Below, one piece after another: positions 36,300 to 45,724 of a DNA stretch of 64,000 nt. The stretch is from positions 186,001-250,000 of the forward strand of contig CACWLL010000001.1 of NCBI GenBank assembly GCA_902761735.1. Reading direction: 5' to 3'. The notes below the pieces were generated by a model. It saw only the letters and a list, made by a program, of their open reading frames with translations. It was not told where the DNA came from and did not search any database. Source of the DNA: an uncultured bacterium. Its GTDB lineage: Bacteria; Cyanobacteriota; Vampirovibrionia; Gastranaerophilales; Gastranaerophilaceae. How positions within the stretch are numbered: position 1 is the stretch's first letter; every line of letters starts with the position of its first letter. The position numbers were made by a program, and so were the translations under genes.

Positions 36300-36737
36300 T
36301 TAGTCGGGAAAACTTATAAATCGCTCAGTATTATTAAAAGTAAAAGTATCTATATATACATCAGCATCATTCAACTTTGACAAACCCTTTTTCCCAAACA
36401 TTGTTTCAATATCTTTTACTAATCCGCTTCTCTTATTTTCAACAAATTTGTTGATAATATCTGTAAGAGTATCCCCCTCTTTATAATCAAGCAATTCTCT
36501 TTCAGTAATTATATTTACCAATTTTGATATAAAACTTTTTGATTTTTTAAGCTGTTTTTCAGTAAGAATAGTTAAGTGTTCTTTACCTTCAAATATATCC
36601 AATCCAAAAGTACCGTACATATCTTGTACCATTTCTCTTGTCGGATTTTCTAATTTAGCAATTTCTTTTCTCAGCGGTAAACGTGAAGAAGTAAAATTAG
36701 GTTTGTAATTATTATTTTGAATTCTTTGTACCTGCAT
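36300..36737 (-). CDS. Unknown protein with N-terminal NYKPNFTS motif
   Basis: A 145-residue protein starting MQVQRIQNNNYKPNFTSSRL. The first ~20 residues are Asn/Gln-rich and carry a P-x-F-x-S type motif like several other proteins here; the rest is helical and charged with no membrane segment. No enzyme motif recognised. A weak AGG precedes the ATG. Its neighbours are the GNAT-like and FkbM-like genes on the same strand, separated by ~90 nt gaps, so it may be an independent unit. Confidence 0.55.
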   Translation of the reverse strand: MQVQRIQNNNYKPNFTSSRLPLRKEIAKLENPTREMVQDMYGTFGLDIFEGKEHLTILTEKQLKKSKSFISKLVNIITERELLDYKEGDTLTDIINKFVENKRSGLVKDIETMFGKKGLSKLNDADVYIDTFTFNNTERFISFPD

Positions 36738-36822
36738 TTATTTAATACCTATTCTACATTTACATGCTATATCTTATTATAAAAGCATTGAAAATAAAAC
36801 CTACAATTACAACAAAACACTT

Positions 36823-37638
36823 TTATAGCATAAACGGTTCATTCCATTTGCCAAGTTCTACATCTTTTACATAGTAGTCATTTGGTCTGTCAATATCTAT
36901 GGGGAGAAAAACTTTTGTATCTTCTTCGGTTTTGTAAGAGTTTTTATTCACATAGGTTGCTTCCATTACATTTGGGAATACCGTATTGCCGATTTTTACC
37001 GTATAACTCGTATTATTCCCATGAAGATGAATTAAATTATGTGTTTTATTTAATTTTTCTAATGCCTTTATTTTTTTATCAGAATTTTCAGATTGAATAA
37101 ACCCATGAAATTCAATTATTATTTGGTTAAATTGATTTAATATATCATAATCAACAGTTTCGAGAAAACTCCACTCCGCACCCTCAACATCCATTTTTAA
37201 TATCATATTTTTTTCATGACTGTGACCATTTTTATCTATATAATACGATAAAGTCTTTAGCGGCTCATCTATCTTATCCATGCCGGAAATACCTTCTTTA
37301 AAAAACAAAAACTCCTCTCGTTCATATGGCAGCTTATCAATAGTGTTGTCGTACATAAAAATCTTATACCCGCAGTCGGCAATTGCACTATCCCAGCTAA
37401 CATCATTTGAAATACCAAAAGAATACGCTATTCCATGCTCCGCAAAACTATCCGCCATAATATATCCGCCGTCACAATCTTGTGAACCTAATCGAATTAA
37501 TAAATAGTCCGTCATCTTATAAATTTTTAATACACTCTTTAAAGCTTTATAATAATCATATGAGCCCTCTATATCCGCTTTTACATCATATAAGCGACCA
37601 TTATCTCCAAAGAAACTGTACTCAAAACGAATATTCAC
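36823..37638 (-). CDS. FkbM-like SAM-dependent methyltransferase
   Basis: A 271-residue protein with the FkbM/Methyltransf_21 hallmark KMDVEGAEWSFLETVDYDIL. A motif I-like GIAYSFGISNDVSWDSAIADCGYKIF and the downstream strand IIIEFHGF are also present. FkbM-type enzymes usually O-methylate sugars or polyketides; the substrate here is unknown. The start is GTG at 37636-37638, 6 nt after AAGAGG. The protein lies among lineage-specific genes with no other glycan genes nearby. Confidence 0.7.
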   Translation of the reverse strand: MNIRFEYSFFGDNGRLYDVKADIEGSYDYYKALKSVLKIYKMTDYLLIRLGSQDCDGGYIMADSFAEHGIAYSFGISNDVSWDSAIADCGYKIFMYDNTIDKLPYEREEFLFFKEGISGMDKIDEPLKTLSYYIDKNGHSHEKNMILKMDVEGAEWSFLETVDYDILNQFNQIIIEFHGFIQSENSDKKIKALEKLNKTHNLIHLHGNNTSYTVKIGNTVFPNVMEATYVNKNSYKTEEDTKVFLPIDIDRPNDYYVKDVELGKWNEPFML

Positions 37639-37792
37639 TTAATACCTCTTATTATCCCCAAAAAATTTATTCTGTTTTCTTCTGAAATAATATCACAAAA
37701 CATTAAATTTTGTTTTGCTACAGCAAAAATTTTAATTTACCGATTTTTATATGTTTGTTATAATTTTAGAAGTATATAAAAGGTTTTATTTT

Positions 37793-38164
37793 ATGGATAT
37801 AAAGAAAATTAACGGATATAATAACAAGTTATCTTTTGGCATTAAATGCAGTCCGCATCTTATACAAACAGCACATAACAGCTATAATTACAGCAATGTT
37901 CCTAATAAAAGAAATCTTATATGGTCATTTAATAATAAAGTTGAAGAATATAGCTCTTTTGGATATGAAGACTATACTCTGGATTACGAACGAAAAATGA
38001 CTAACGGCAATTGGCAGCACTACCTTATGGCAGCAAAAGACGGGAATCCAAACAAAAAGTTTGTTGTTATAAAAAGAACGACATTATCAAAAATCATAAA
38101 CAGATTTTTAAACATGACGGAAAACGAATTTAGAAATACCATGCGCCAAAAGATTAACAGATAA
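37793..38164 (+). CDS. Unknown protein with N-terminal LSFGIK motif
   Basis: A 123-residue protein starting MDIKKINGYNNKLSFGIKCS. The ATG at 37793 is 9 nt after AAGG; the longer frame from 37751 adds 14 hydrophobic residues without a ribosome site. The short Lys/Asn leader with SFG at residues 14-16 is shared with other lineage-specific proteins in the window. The rest is basic and aromatic-rich with no recognised domain. Confidence 0.6.
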   Translation: MDIKKINGYNNKLSFGIKCSPHLIQTAHNSYNYSNVPNKRNLIWSFNNKVEEYSSFGYEDYTLDYERKMTNGNWQHYLMAAKDGNPNKKFVVIKRTTLSKIINRFLNMTENEFRNTMRQKINR

Positions 38165-38412
38165 GAATCTTTTTACCACAATTTTATACTACAAAATGCT
38201 TACTAACAGCCTCTATGCTTTCACATAATTTTGATACCTTGTTTCCGGTAAACCCACAACGATATTAAATCCATTGACGAATATTATAACATTTTCGAGA
38301 TTTATACCAGTCAAGCCAAATCCATTATCTCCAATTTTTGTTATGCATATTGCCCAGATTCTATTTTCTTGATAGAATACACATAAATAACAGTTATATT
38401 AAGGAGAAAGTA

Positions 38413-39216
38413 ATGACAGACAAAAAGTTAGCAACAATCGGCGTTTTTGGAGGTTCCGGTTTTTATAAATTTTTAGATGATATTGAAGAAGTAAAAGTCG
38501 AAACACCATATGGTATGCCGAGCGACAATTTATTCATAGGGAAAATCGGTCAGCACAATGTTGCCTTTATGCCTCGTCATGGAAGAAATCATACAATTCT
38601 TCCTCATTTAATTAATTACAGAGCTAATGTATGGGCTATGAAATCCGTTGGAGTTGAAAGAGTTATTTCGCCATGTGCTTCCGGAAGCCTGCAAAAAGAT
38701 ATTAAACCGGGTGATTTTGTAATATGCGACCAATTTATTGATTGGACTGACGGAAGAAAATCAACTTTCTTTGAAGGACCTGTTGTTACACATCCGTCAG
38801 CCGCTGACACATATTGTCCGGAATTAAGAAAACTCGCTATTGATACAGCAAAAGAAATTGGAATAACCGTTCACGAAGAAGGTACCATAGTTGTAATTAA
38901 CGGACCGAGATTTTCAACAAAAGCTGAATCTAAGTTCTTTACAAATCAAGGTTGGTCAGTAATTAATATGTCAGCTTTCCCTGAGAATTATCTGGTTAGA
39001 GAATTGGATATGTGTCCTCTTAATATTACTCTTGTTACAGACTACGATGCCGGCTTGGTAGGAGATGTTCCTCCTGTTTCTCATCAGGAAGTTATTAAAG
39101 TATTTAATTCTAATGTCGAAAATCTGAAGAAACTTCTGTTCAATATGATTGAAAAAATTCCGACAGAAAGAAACCATTGTGTTTGTAAAGACACAAAAAA
39201 ATCTTCTCAAATGTAA
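38413..39216 (+). CDS. mtnP: S-methyl-5'-thioadenosine phosphorylase
   Basis: A 267-residue purine nucleoside phosphorylase-like enzyme of the MTAP group: TIGVFGGSGFYKFLDD, MPRHGRNHTILPHLINYRANVWAM, CASGSLQKDIKPGDFVICDQFIDWT, NGPRFSTKAESKFF and INMSAFPENYLVREL. It cleaves methylthioadenosine, the by-product of polyamine and SAM metabolism, to adenine and methylthioribose-1-phosphate. AAGGAG lies just upstream of the ATG at 38413; an upstream frame from 38338 is not conserved. The C-terminus has a short Cys/Lys tail. yggT, trkA and trkH follow closely on the same strand. Confidence 0.93.
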   Translation: MTDKKLATIGVFGGSGFYKFLDDIEEVKVETPYGMPSDNLFIGKIGQHNVAFMPRHGRNHTILPHLINYRANVWAMKSVGVERVISPCASGSLQKDIKPGDFVICDQFIDWTDGRKSTFFEGPVVTHPSAADTYCPELRKLAIDTAKEIGITVHEEGTIVVINGPRFSTKAESKFFTNQGWSVINMSAFPENYLVRELDMCPLNITLVTDYDAGLVGDVPPVSHQEVIKVFNSNVENLKKLLFNMIEKIPTERNHCVCKDTKKSSQM

Positions 39217-39243
39217 GAAAGAGAAAGGATGGATTGTTAAACA

Positions 39244-39519
39244 ATGTTAGGAGCAATAATTAACGGAATAAATAGCGTAATATCTCTATATATATTTGTT
39301 ATTTTAGTATATTGCGTTTTGACTTGGATACCTAATATTGACTGGTACAAGCAACCTGCAATAACCATAAAGCAGCTGGTTGAGCCATATTTAAATTTAT
39401 TTAAAAAAATTATTCCGCCTATCGGAGGGATGTTGGATATATCCCCAATTGCGGCTACTATTGTTTTAATAGTTCTCCAAAATGTATTAGTACTGCTTCA
39501 AATGGCTTTAGCAAGGTAA
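39244..39519 (+). CDS. yggT: YggT family membrane protein
   Basis: A 91-residue protein with two membrane helices and the YggT signature: ISLYIFVILVYCVLTWIP, followed by LVEPYLNLFKKIIPPIGGMLDISPIAATIVLIVL. The family is common in Bacteria and plastids (Ycf19) and is linked to membrane-protein or osmotic functions; it often lies beside cell-division genes. Here it lies between mtnP and trkA with short gaps, which hints at a link to K+ transport. Confidence 0.9.
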   Translation: MLGAIINGINSVISLYIFVILVYCVLTWIPNIDWYKQPAITIKQLVEPYLNLFKKIIPPIGGMLDISPIAATIVLIVLQNVLVLLQMALAR

Positions 39520-39533
39520 GGATAAATTAAAAT

Positions 39534-40874
39534 ATGAAAATTGTTATTTTTGGAGCTACAGAAGTTGGATGTTTACTCGCAACAGAGTTTTTTGAAGATC
39601 ACGATATTACGGTGATAGACAAAGAGGAAAATCGTCGAGAAGAGTTTTCCCGTCTTGATATCAGTTTTGTCCAAGGTAATGCTTGCGATATGAATGCTTT
39701 AAAACAAGCCGATATTTTGAATGCCGATATTTTTATCGCATGTACATCAATAGACGAAGCTAACATTGTTTCTTGTCTCGCAGCAAAAAAAATCAGCGGA
39801 ATAAGAACCATTTGTTTCGTATCAAAGGAAGAATATAAAAATACACTCTATTTTGAAAAAAATAACGGCTTGTATGGGGATTTCTTTATTGACTATATAA
39901 TTTGGCCGGAAGAATTGCTTACTCAAGAGATTTTCCGAATTGTCACAGTAGCTCAAGCATTAGATGTTGAAAATTTTGCAGATGGCAGAGCAAGATTGCT
40001 CGAATACAAAGTAAGTCCTAATCTTGCAATAGTAGATAAAAAAGTCAGAGATTGCAAATTTACAGAAGATACCGTTATCGTAGGGATTACAAGAAACGGC
40101 GAATTATTTATTCCAAATGGAGAAACAGTTTTAAAAGCAGATGATAAACTTATATTTATGGGAACATCTCACTCCCTGGACATTCTTGCAGGAACGTTCT
40201 TCCATGACAAAGAATACGTAAAAAATGTAGCCATTATCGGCGGCGGCGAAGTCGGGTTAATGCTTGCAAGAAATCTTGAAAGTCTAAAAATAAAAACAAA
40301 AATCATTGAATCGGATTACGAAAGATGCCAAGTCTTATCAGAAGAATTGAGCCACACATTGATTATTCACGGAGATGGAACTGACTTAAAAATATTGGAT
40401 GAAGAGTCTATTAATGAATGTGATGTAACCATAAGCGTAACAAATAATGATGAACGAAATTTATTATGCTCCCTTATAGCAAAACAACTCGGAGCAAAGA
40501 GAGTTATAGCAAGAGTTTCTCAGGTATTGAACATTCCGTTGTTTGAAAAAGTGGGAATTGATATTGCAATATCACCGAAAAATTCAGCCATTAATGAAGT
40601 CCGTAATGATTTAGCAGAAAATGATGTAGATATTTTGGCAACAGTCGAACAAGGTCAGGGAGAAGTCCTTGAAATTACGGTTAAGCCCGAATTTAGCGGC
40701 AAAAAAATAATGGAATTACAAGTTCCCGCACCTTCAATTATTGGTGTTATTCAAAGAAAAAACAAAGTCATTATCCCTAAAGGGGATACCGATTTAAAAT
40801 ATGACGATATTTTGATTATTTTTACGAAATCCGAATATGCGGAAATGATAAAGGATTTTTTCATGGTGAAGTAA
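39534..40874 (+). CDS. trkA: Trk system K+ uptake regulator TrkA
   Basis: A 446-residue peripheral protein with two RCK modules. Each has a Rossmann NAD-binding domain (KIVIFGATEVGCLLATEFF at the N-terminus; VAIIGGGEVGLMLARNL from about residue 233) followed by a TrkA-C domain. The first glycine-rich loop (GATEVG) departs from the usual GxGxxG, the second is canonical (GGGEVG). It gates the TrkH channel in response to nucleotides. trkH starts 1 nt after its stop, confirming the pair. Confidence 0.95.
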   Translation: MKIVIFGATEVGCLLATEFFEDHDITVIDKEENRREEFSRLDISFVQGNACDMNALKQADILNADIFIACTSIDEANIVSCLAAKKISGIRTICFVSKEEYKNTLYFEKNNGLYGDFFIDYIIWPEELLTQEIFRIVTVAQALDVENFADGRARLLEYKVSPNLAIVDKKVRDCKFTEDTVIVGITRNGELFIPNGETVLKADDKLIFMGTSHSLDILAGTFFHDKEYVKNVAIIGGGEVGLMLARNLESLKIKTKIIESDYERCQVLSEELSHTLIIHGDGTDLKILDEESINECDVTISVTNNDERNLLCSLIAKQLGAKRVIARVSQVLNIPLFEKVGIDIAISPKNSAINEVRNDLAENDVDILATVEQGQGEVLEITVKPEFSGKKIMELQVPAPSIIGVIQRKNKVIIPKGDTDLKYDDILIIFTKSEYAEMIKDFFMVK

Positions 40875-40875
40875 T

Positions 40876-42351
40876 ATGAGGCTAAGTTATATTGTAAATG
40901 CATTAAGTCTGGTAATGATGAGCATAGGGTTGGTACTTTTAGCTCCTGTAATTGTTGCAATATTTTACCACGATACCAATTCCATATTCCCGTTTTTAAG
41001 TGCCGCAATAATTTCAGCAGGATTTGGCTTTTTAATGAGAAAAATAGTACCCAAAGCTGCAAGATTAGATAACTTAAATGATATTAAAAAATCGGAAGGA
41101 CTTTTTATAGTGGCTCTTTCATGGGTTGTATTCACATTAATTGCAGCTATCCCGTACCCGTTTTTCAATTTGTCAATCATTGACAGTTTATTTGAGGCAA
41201 CATCAGGAATCACGACGACAGGTGCAACAATATTAACGCATTACGATTATTCAAAAGCCTTTTTCTTTTGGCGAAGCTTTACACAATGGCTGGGCGGTAT
41301 GGGAATTATCGTCATGTTTATTGCCGTATTACCTCAATTTGCGGTTGCCGGCAGACAAATGTTCTTTGCCGAAGCTCCCGGCCCTACAGAAGATAAGTTC
41401 ACCCCAAGAGTAAGAAATACCGCATCCTTATTATGGAAGCTATATGTCGGATTGACAATAATTCTTATGATTTGTTTATATATTGCGGGGATGCACCCGT
41501 TTGATGCAATATGCAATGCTTTTTCTACAATCTCAGCCGGAGGATTCTCGCCAAACGGTGAAAGCATCTTTGGATATCACATTCCCGCCGCAACATGGAT
41601 TATGGCAATATTTATGATAATAGCCGGAACGAGTTTTAATTTACAATTCAAAGTTCTACAAAAAAGGGATTTAAAAATTTTATTTAAAGATGATGAATTT
41701 AAATGCTATCTCTCATTTATACTTATAATGAGTTCAATAATCGCTGCGGTTCTGTTTTTCCATCATAATTATAATTGGCTTGATGCGGCAAGACACTCCC
41801 TATTCCAAGTCGTAAGTGTTATGACATCATCAGGATTTGCAAGCATTGATTATACTAAATGGACATACTCTGCACAAATATTGCTTTTTGTCGCAATATT
41901 TTTCAGTTCTTGTGCAAGTTCAGCCGGTGGCGGTATAAAAGTAACCCGTTGGCTGTTACTGTTTAAAATATTAAAAAACGAAATCTCGAAAATCTTACAT
42001 CCAAATGCTGTAATACCTGTTAAATATAACGGCAGGCTTGTTTCTCCTGATGTTTTACGGTCTGTATTTATATTTATATTTCAGTATTTTATTATTTTAG
42101 GAATTTCTGCAATTATTATAACCTTAATTGAGCAAAATCATACAATAGGCTTGACCTCTGCCGCCACAGCCATAGGTAACGTTGGCCCGGGTTTTGGAGC
42201 TATCGGGCCTATGGGAAATTTTGCACATATGCACATTATTTCTAAAATAATTCTAATTATAAATATGCTCGTTGGCCGTTTAGAAATTATTCCGTTTTTG
42301 GTAATGCTAAGTCCTGATTTTTGGAACTTAAAAAACGAGAATTTAAAATAA
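40876..42351 (+). CDS. trkH: TrkH family K+ channel/transporter subunit
   Basis: A 491-residue integral membrane protein with four pore-loop repeats. Selectivity-filter segments are visible: TSGITTTGAT in the first, STISAGGFSP in the second, VMTSSGFASI in the third, and AIGNVGPGFG in the fourth. FTQWLGGMGIIVMFIAVLP is the conserved TrkH region after pore 1. Together with TrkA it imports K+. The final segment ends shortly after the last helix (MLVGRLEIIPFLVMLSPDFW), as usual. A strong terminator follows the stop. Confidence 0.95.
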   Translation: MRLSYIVNALSLVMMSIGLVLLAPVIVAIFYHDTNSIFPFLSAAIISAGFGFLMRKIVPKAARLDNLNDIKKSEGLFIVALSWVVFTLIAAIPYPFFNLSIIDSLFEATSGITTTGATILTHYDYSKAFFFWRSFTQWLGGMGIIVMFIAVLPQFAVAGRQMFFAEAPGPTEDKFTPRVRNTASLLWKLYVGLTIILMICLYIAGMHPFDAICNAFSTISAGGFSPNGESIFGYHIPAATWIMAIFMIIAGTSFNLQFKVLQKRDLKILFKDDEFKCYLSFILIMSSIIAAVLFFHHNYNWLDAARHSLFQVVSVMTSSGFASIDYTKWTYSAQILLFVAIFFSSCASSAGGGIKVTRWLLLFKILKNEISKILHPNAVIPVKYNGRLVSPDVLRSVFIFIFQYFIILGISAIIITLIEQNHTIGLTSAATAIGNVGPGFGAIGPMGNFAHMHIISKIILIINMLVGRLEIIPFLVMLSPDFWNLKNENLK

Positions 42352-42363
42352 ACTTTATCTATG

Positions 42364-42395
42364 AAAAAAGGCGGGATTTAAATCCCGCCTTTTTT
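42364..42395. terminator. Bidirectional terminator between trkH and the exported-protein gene
   Basis: Perfect 16-bp palindrome with AAAAAA and TTTTTT flanks (core GGCGGGATTT/AAATCCCGCC). It sits between convergent genes and can terminate in both directions. Confidence 0.9.
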
Positions 42396-42411
42396 ATTTA
42401 ATCTCAACTGA

Positions 42412-42753
42412 TTAAAATCTTTTTATTTTAAGCTGTCCGTTTTCTCTTATAATTTCAACATTATCGTTGCCATTAAAAAGACTACGTTGTTGTCTTTGCT
42501 GCTGCTGAATTTGATTGTACTCATTTTCGAGATTAATCTTCTTATTACGAGCCTCTTTTACTGCTTTCATATCATTAAATTCATTATATTCTTCATTTCT
42601 AAAGCGCTGTTCTTCCAATAATTGCAATTGATTATATGGATTTTGCATTGTACTAACGTCATTTACAAAATTTCCTACAGACATAGGAATATCTGCTGCA
42701 AATACACTAGCACTCATTCCTAAAAGCATTGTTAAAATTAAAATCTTTTTCAT
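42412..42753 (-). CDS. Exported Gln/Asn-rich coiled-coil protein
   Basis: A 113-residue protein with a signal peptide (KKILILTMLLGMSASVFA, cleavage after AFA-A near residue 19). A charged helical region follows, rich in Glu, Asn and Gln (QQQQRQQR), compatible with a coiled coil. The C-terminal VEIIRENGQLKIKRF looks like a beta strand pair. AAGGAG precedes the ATG. It lies 14 nt downstream of the SIMPL-domain gene and is probably cotranscribed. Function unknown. Confidence 0.7.
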   Translation of the reverse strand: MKKILILTMLLGMSASVFAADIPMSVGNFVNDVSTMQNPYNQLQLLEEQRFRNEEYNEFNDMKAVKEARNKKINLENEYNQIQQQQRQQRSLFNGNDNVEIIRENGQLKIKRF

Positions 42754-42767
42754 GTCAATTCTCCTTA

Positions 42768-43493
42768 TTATTTAACACTAAATGTAACATTCGCTACAGA
42801 TGTAATTTTCTTTTCAATACTTGACGTATCACTTATACCCATATCGGAAACTTCATTAGAATCAACCGGAGTGATTTGGAAAACTCCCATCTTTACCGAT
42901 TGAATTTTGCCGACACGATTATGAGTAGCTTTTAGCATTGCAGATGCTCTTTGTTTTGCATCTTTAGTTGCCTCCTCCAACATTTTTACTTTTTCATCAG
43001 ACAACTTTGAATAAAAATATGAAGGGTCATATACATTAATATCTATTCCCTTAGATATCAAATTTTGAATATCTTCTGCAGTATCCTTTATTTTATTTAC
43101 ATCCTTAGATTTTACCGCAATATTTTGGGATGCATTATAATATGCTATATCATTTGACATAGAACCGTTTGGCATCATCTTATATGAATTATAACCGCTT
43201 ATAGGTTTAATTTCTATTTCTTCATCTTTAAAACCTTTGTCTTTTAAATATTTAATTACAATAGGACGATTTTTATTTAAAACAGAATATGCACCCTGCT
43301 TTGAAGTTTCTCTTGATGCCAATTCAAATAACAATCTGCCGCTATCAGATGTAACATTCTGAGAATATGAACCTGTTACAGTAATTGAATTTTTGGAGAT
43401 AGAACTTGTTACCGTATTAGCCGCAATAACAACTCCGGCAGAAATAATTAATGCCAATAACGTAATCTGATATTTCTCTAATTTTTCGAACAT
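42768..43493 (-). CDS. SIMPL-domain (DUF541) envelope protein
   Basis: A 241-residue protein with an N-terminal membrane anchor or uncleaved signal (ITLLALIISAGVVIAANTV). Next is the SIMPL domain: SITVTGSYSQNVTSDSGRLLFELA at the start, IKYLKDKGFKDEEIEIKPISGYN mid, and KMLEEATKDAKQRASAML near the end. SIMPL proteins are periplasmic, implicated in oxidative-stress and membrane functions. AAGGGG precedes the ATG. It shares a transcript with the exported coiled-coil protein. Confidence 0.9.
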   Translation of the reverse strand: MFEKLEKYQITLLALIISAGVVIAANTVTSSISKNSITVTGSYSQNVTSDSGRLLFELASRETSKQGAYSVLNKNRPIVIKYLKDKGFKDEEIEIKPISGYNSYKMMPNGSMSNDIAYYNASQNIAVKSKDVNKIKDTAEDIQNLISKGIDINVYDPSYFYSKLSDEKVKMLEEATKDAKQRASAMLKATHNRVGKIQSVKMGVFQITPVDSNEVSDMGISDTSSIEKKITSVANVTFSVK

Positions 43494-43522
43494 TTCAGTT
43501 GCCCCTTAAGCTTTATATAGAC

Positions 43523-43595
<73 letters not shown>

Positions 43596-43615
43596 TTACA
43601 TTATGACCTATAAGG

Positions 43616-43644
43616 ATTGTAACACTAAAATCACGAATGCACAA
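43616..43644 (-). promoter_or_regulatory. Promoter of tRNA-Thr
   Basis: Minus-strand TTGTGC (43644-43639), 17-nt spacer, TACAAT (43621-43616), placing the start about 13 nt before the mature 5' end. Confidence 0.55.
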
Positions 43645-43663
43645 GTATATTTTTATAAAGAAA

Positions 43664-43687
43664 TGCCTCTATAAAAATATAGAGGCA
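43664..43687. repeat. Isolated 9-bp hairpin
   Basis: Stem TGCCTCTAT/ATAGAGGCA with a 6-nt A/T loop, between tRNA-Thr and the secY terminator. No clear T-run follows on either strand, so its role is uncertain. The remaining sequence between 43645 and 43803 shows nothing I can assign. Confidence 0.5.
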
Positions 43688-43803
43688 AAATTGAGCAATC
43701 AGAAGAGTTGAGGATTTACTTTTATATCCTACAATTTTTAAATTTATAAAACATTAACAAATATATTTATATTTTTCTAATCTTCATACTCCTTTTTGGC
43801 AAT

Positions 43804-43838
43804 AAAAAGGCACCGAATTTAAAACTCGATGCCTTTTT
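43804..43838 (-). terminator. Terminator after secY
   Basis: Stem AAAAAGGCACCGA/TCGATGCCTTTTT with one mismatch and a 9-nt loop. It lies 20 nt past the secY stop and closes the rpsE-rpmD-rplO-secY unit. Confidence 0.75.
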
Positions 43839-43857
43839 ATATGTATAATTTTATTTG

Positions 43858-45192
43858 CTATTCTTTCAGGAACGATTCGTAATTCCTTGCCAACAGGTGC
43901 GTACGAACCTGATTAATTAAATCAAGAGCAACACCAACCATGATTATAAGTGATGTAGCACCGATACCCTGAAAAGTCTTGATATTTGTAACATAACTTG
44001 CAAATGACGGAACAAGGGCTATCAAACCCAAAGCCAAAGCTCCGATAAATGTAGTCTTTGTAAGAATTTTATCCAATGCTTCCGCCGTAGGTTTACCGGG
44101 TTTAACGCCTGGAATAGACGAACCGTATTTTTTCAAGTTAGTTGCAATATCTTTCGGTTGCATATTCGGCATAATCGATGCGTAGAAGAAAGTTAACGCA
44201 ACGATTAATAAGAAATACAATATGTAATAAGCTGCTCCGTCCGGACTCATAAAGTTTGCCATACGAACGACAAAATCTTGTACCGCAGGATTTTTGAAGT
44301 TTGCCTGACCAACCAAACTGAGTACTGTTGACGGGAACAACAAAATTGCAATAGCAAAGATAATCGGCATAACGCCACCCGGATTAAGTTTGAACGGAAT
44401 ATATGAATTCATACCGCCATATACCTTATTCCCCACCTGACGTTTTGGATTAATTATAATAACTTTTCTTACAGCTTCCTGCATAATAACGATTAATACC
44501 ATTGTTACGAAGAAAATTGCAAGAAGGGCTGCCAAGCCAATCTGCATTGCCGTACTATGTGCAACAACTTGTGCCGTTCTTGAAGCATAAACAGGAATAC
44601 CGGAAATAATACCGATAAAGATTATCAAAGAACCTCCGTTCCCGATACCTCTTTCGGTAATCAATTCGGAAATCCACATAACAAGAACAGAACCTGCAGT
44701 CAAAACAAGTATTGAACTTATGTAGAAAGTTATATGCGGCACGGTAGCGACAATTGAACCCGGAAGATGTCTTAAAAACAACATAAATACTAAAGACTGA
44801 AAAACTGCTAATATTACGGTAAATATACGCGTATACTGAGCCAGCTTCCTTCTTCCAGCTTCACCCTCTTCTTTCTGCAACTTTTCCAACGACGGAATTA
44901 CAACAGAAACAAGTTGAATGATAATTGATGCCGTAATGTACGGACCGATACCCAAGGCGAATATTGATACACTACCTAACGCTCCGCCTGAAAATAAATC
45001 CAAAAATCCGATTATATTATTACCTGCTGCCAAATTTGAGAACACAGCATTATTTATACCAAATAACGGCAACTGTGCACCCAATCTGAAAGCAGCTATC
45101 ATTAATAACGTAAATAAGATTTTCTGTTTTAGTCCCGATGCATTCCACATGGACAACAAGTCATCGGTACTAGGCATTCTCATTTGTGCCAT
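43858..45192 (-). CDS. secY: Protein translocase channel SecY
   Basis: A 444-residue, ten-helix channel of the general secretory pathway. Conserved segments: the plug and TM1-2 region RLGAQLPLFGINNAVF, ALGIGPYITASIIIQL, ERGIGNGGSLIIFIGI, PFKLNPGGVMPIIFA, and the cytosolic loop YGSSIPGVKPGKPTAEALDKILTKTTFIGA. Its ATG overlaps the rplO TAA by one base (TAATG). It is the last gene of a truncated spc operon; adk, map and infA, which often follow, are absent. Confidence 0.97.
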   Translation of the reverse strand: MAQMRMPSTDDLLSMWNASGLKQKILFTLLMIAAFRLGAQLPLFGINNAVFSNLAAGNNIIGFLDLFSGGALGSVSIFALGIGPYITASIIIQLVSVVIPSLEKLQKEEGEAGRRKLAQYTRIFTVILAVFQSLVFMLFLRHLPGSIVATVPHITFYISSILVLTAGSVLVMWISELITERGIGNGGSLIIFIGIISGIPVYASRTAQVVAHSTAMQIGLAALLAIFFVTMVLIVIMQEAVRKVIIINPKRQVGNKVYGGMNSYIPFKLNPGGVMPIIFAIAILLFPSTVLSLVGQANFKNPAVQDFVVRMANFMSPDGAAYYILYFLLIVALTFFYASIMPNMQPKDIATNLKKYGSSIPGVKPGKPTAEALDKILTKTTFIGALALGLIALVPSFASYVTNIKTFQGIGATSLIIMVGVALDLINQVRTHLLARNYESFLKE

Positions 45193-45644
45193 TATACTAA
45201 CTCAACCTTTCCTCCTGCAGCTTCAATCTTAGCTTTTGCTGACGGTGTAACGTAGCTAGCTTTAACCGTAAGTGCAGATTTAATCTCACCATTACCAAGA
45301 ATTCTTAAGCCGTCAGCAGAAGGATGTGCTTTTCTAGCTTCTTTCAATGCTTCAAGACTGATTTCTTTCAAACCTAAAGCTTCAAGTCTGCCAACATTAA
45401 TAGCTTCATATTTCAATTGATTTATTAATTGGAAACCTTTCAACTTAGGTAATCTTCTGTATGCCGGCATCTGTCCGCCTTCAAAGCCTCTTTTAGATGC
45501 ACTGCCCGAACGCTGACCTTCACCGTTATGACCACGGCAAGAAGTTTTACCACGTCCTGATGAACGACCTCTGCCTACTCTTTTTGTCTTATGAGTAGAA
45601 CCTTCGGCAGGTCTTAAATCTTCTAATGTAATTGTTTTTGCCAT
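45192..45644 (-). CDS. rplO: 50S ribosomal protein L15
   Basis: A 150-residue L15: ITLEDLRPAEGSTHKTKRVGRG, SGRGKTSCRGHNGEGQRSG, FEGGQMPAYRRLPKLKGF, and the C-terminal L18e-like fold ending KAKIEAAGGKVELV. The ATG at 45642-45644 is 8 nt after GAGGA; an upstream in-frame ATG at 45659 lies before that site. The stop overlaps the secY start. Confidence 0.97.
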   Translation of the reverse strand: MAKTITLEDLRPAEGSTHKTKRVGRGRSSGRGKTSCRGHNGEGQRSGSASKRGFEGGQMPAYRRLPKLKGFQLINQLKYEAINVGRLEALGLKEISLEALKEARKAHPSADGLRILGNGEIKSALTVKASYVTPSAKAKIEAAGGKVELV

Positions 45645-45724
45645 TTTATTTTTCCTCATTTCTAATTTTATTTTATCTTAATGCATTTGTTTATAAGCCA
45701 TCAGGCTAATAAACTGTTTTAAAA

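Noticed and set aside
43688-43803. Very short peptides (6 and 10 codons) after AGGAG-like sites on the minus strand beside tRNA-Thr
   Set aside because: Too short and without other coding signal; an AGGAG next to ATG is expected by chance in such AT-rich DNA.
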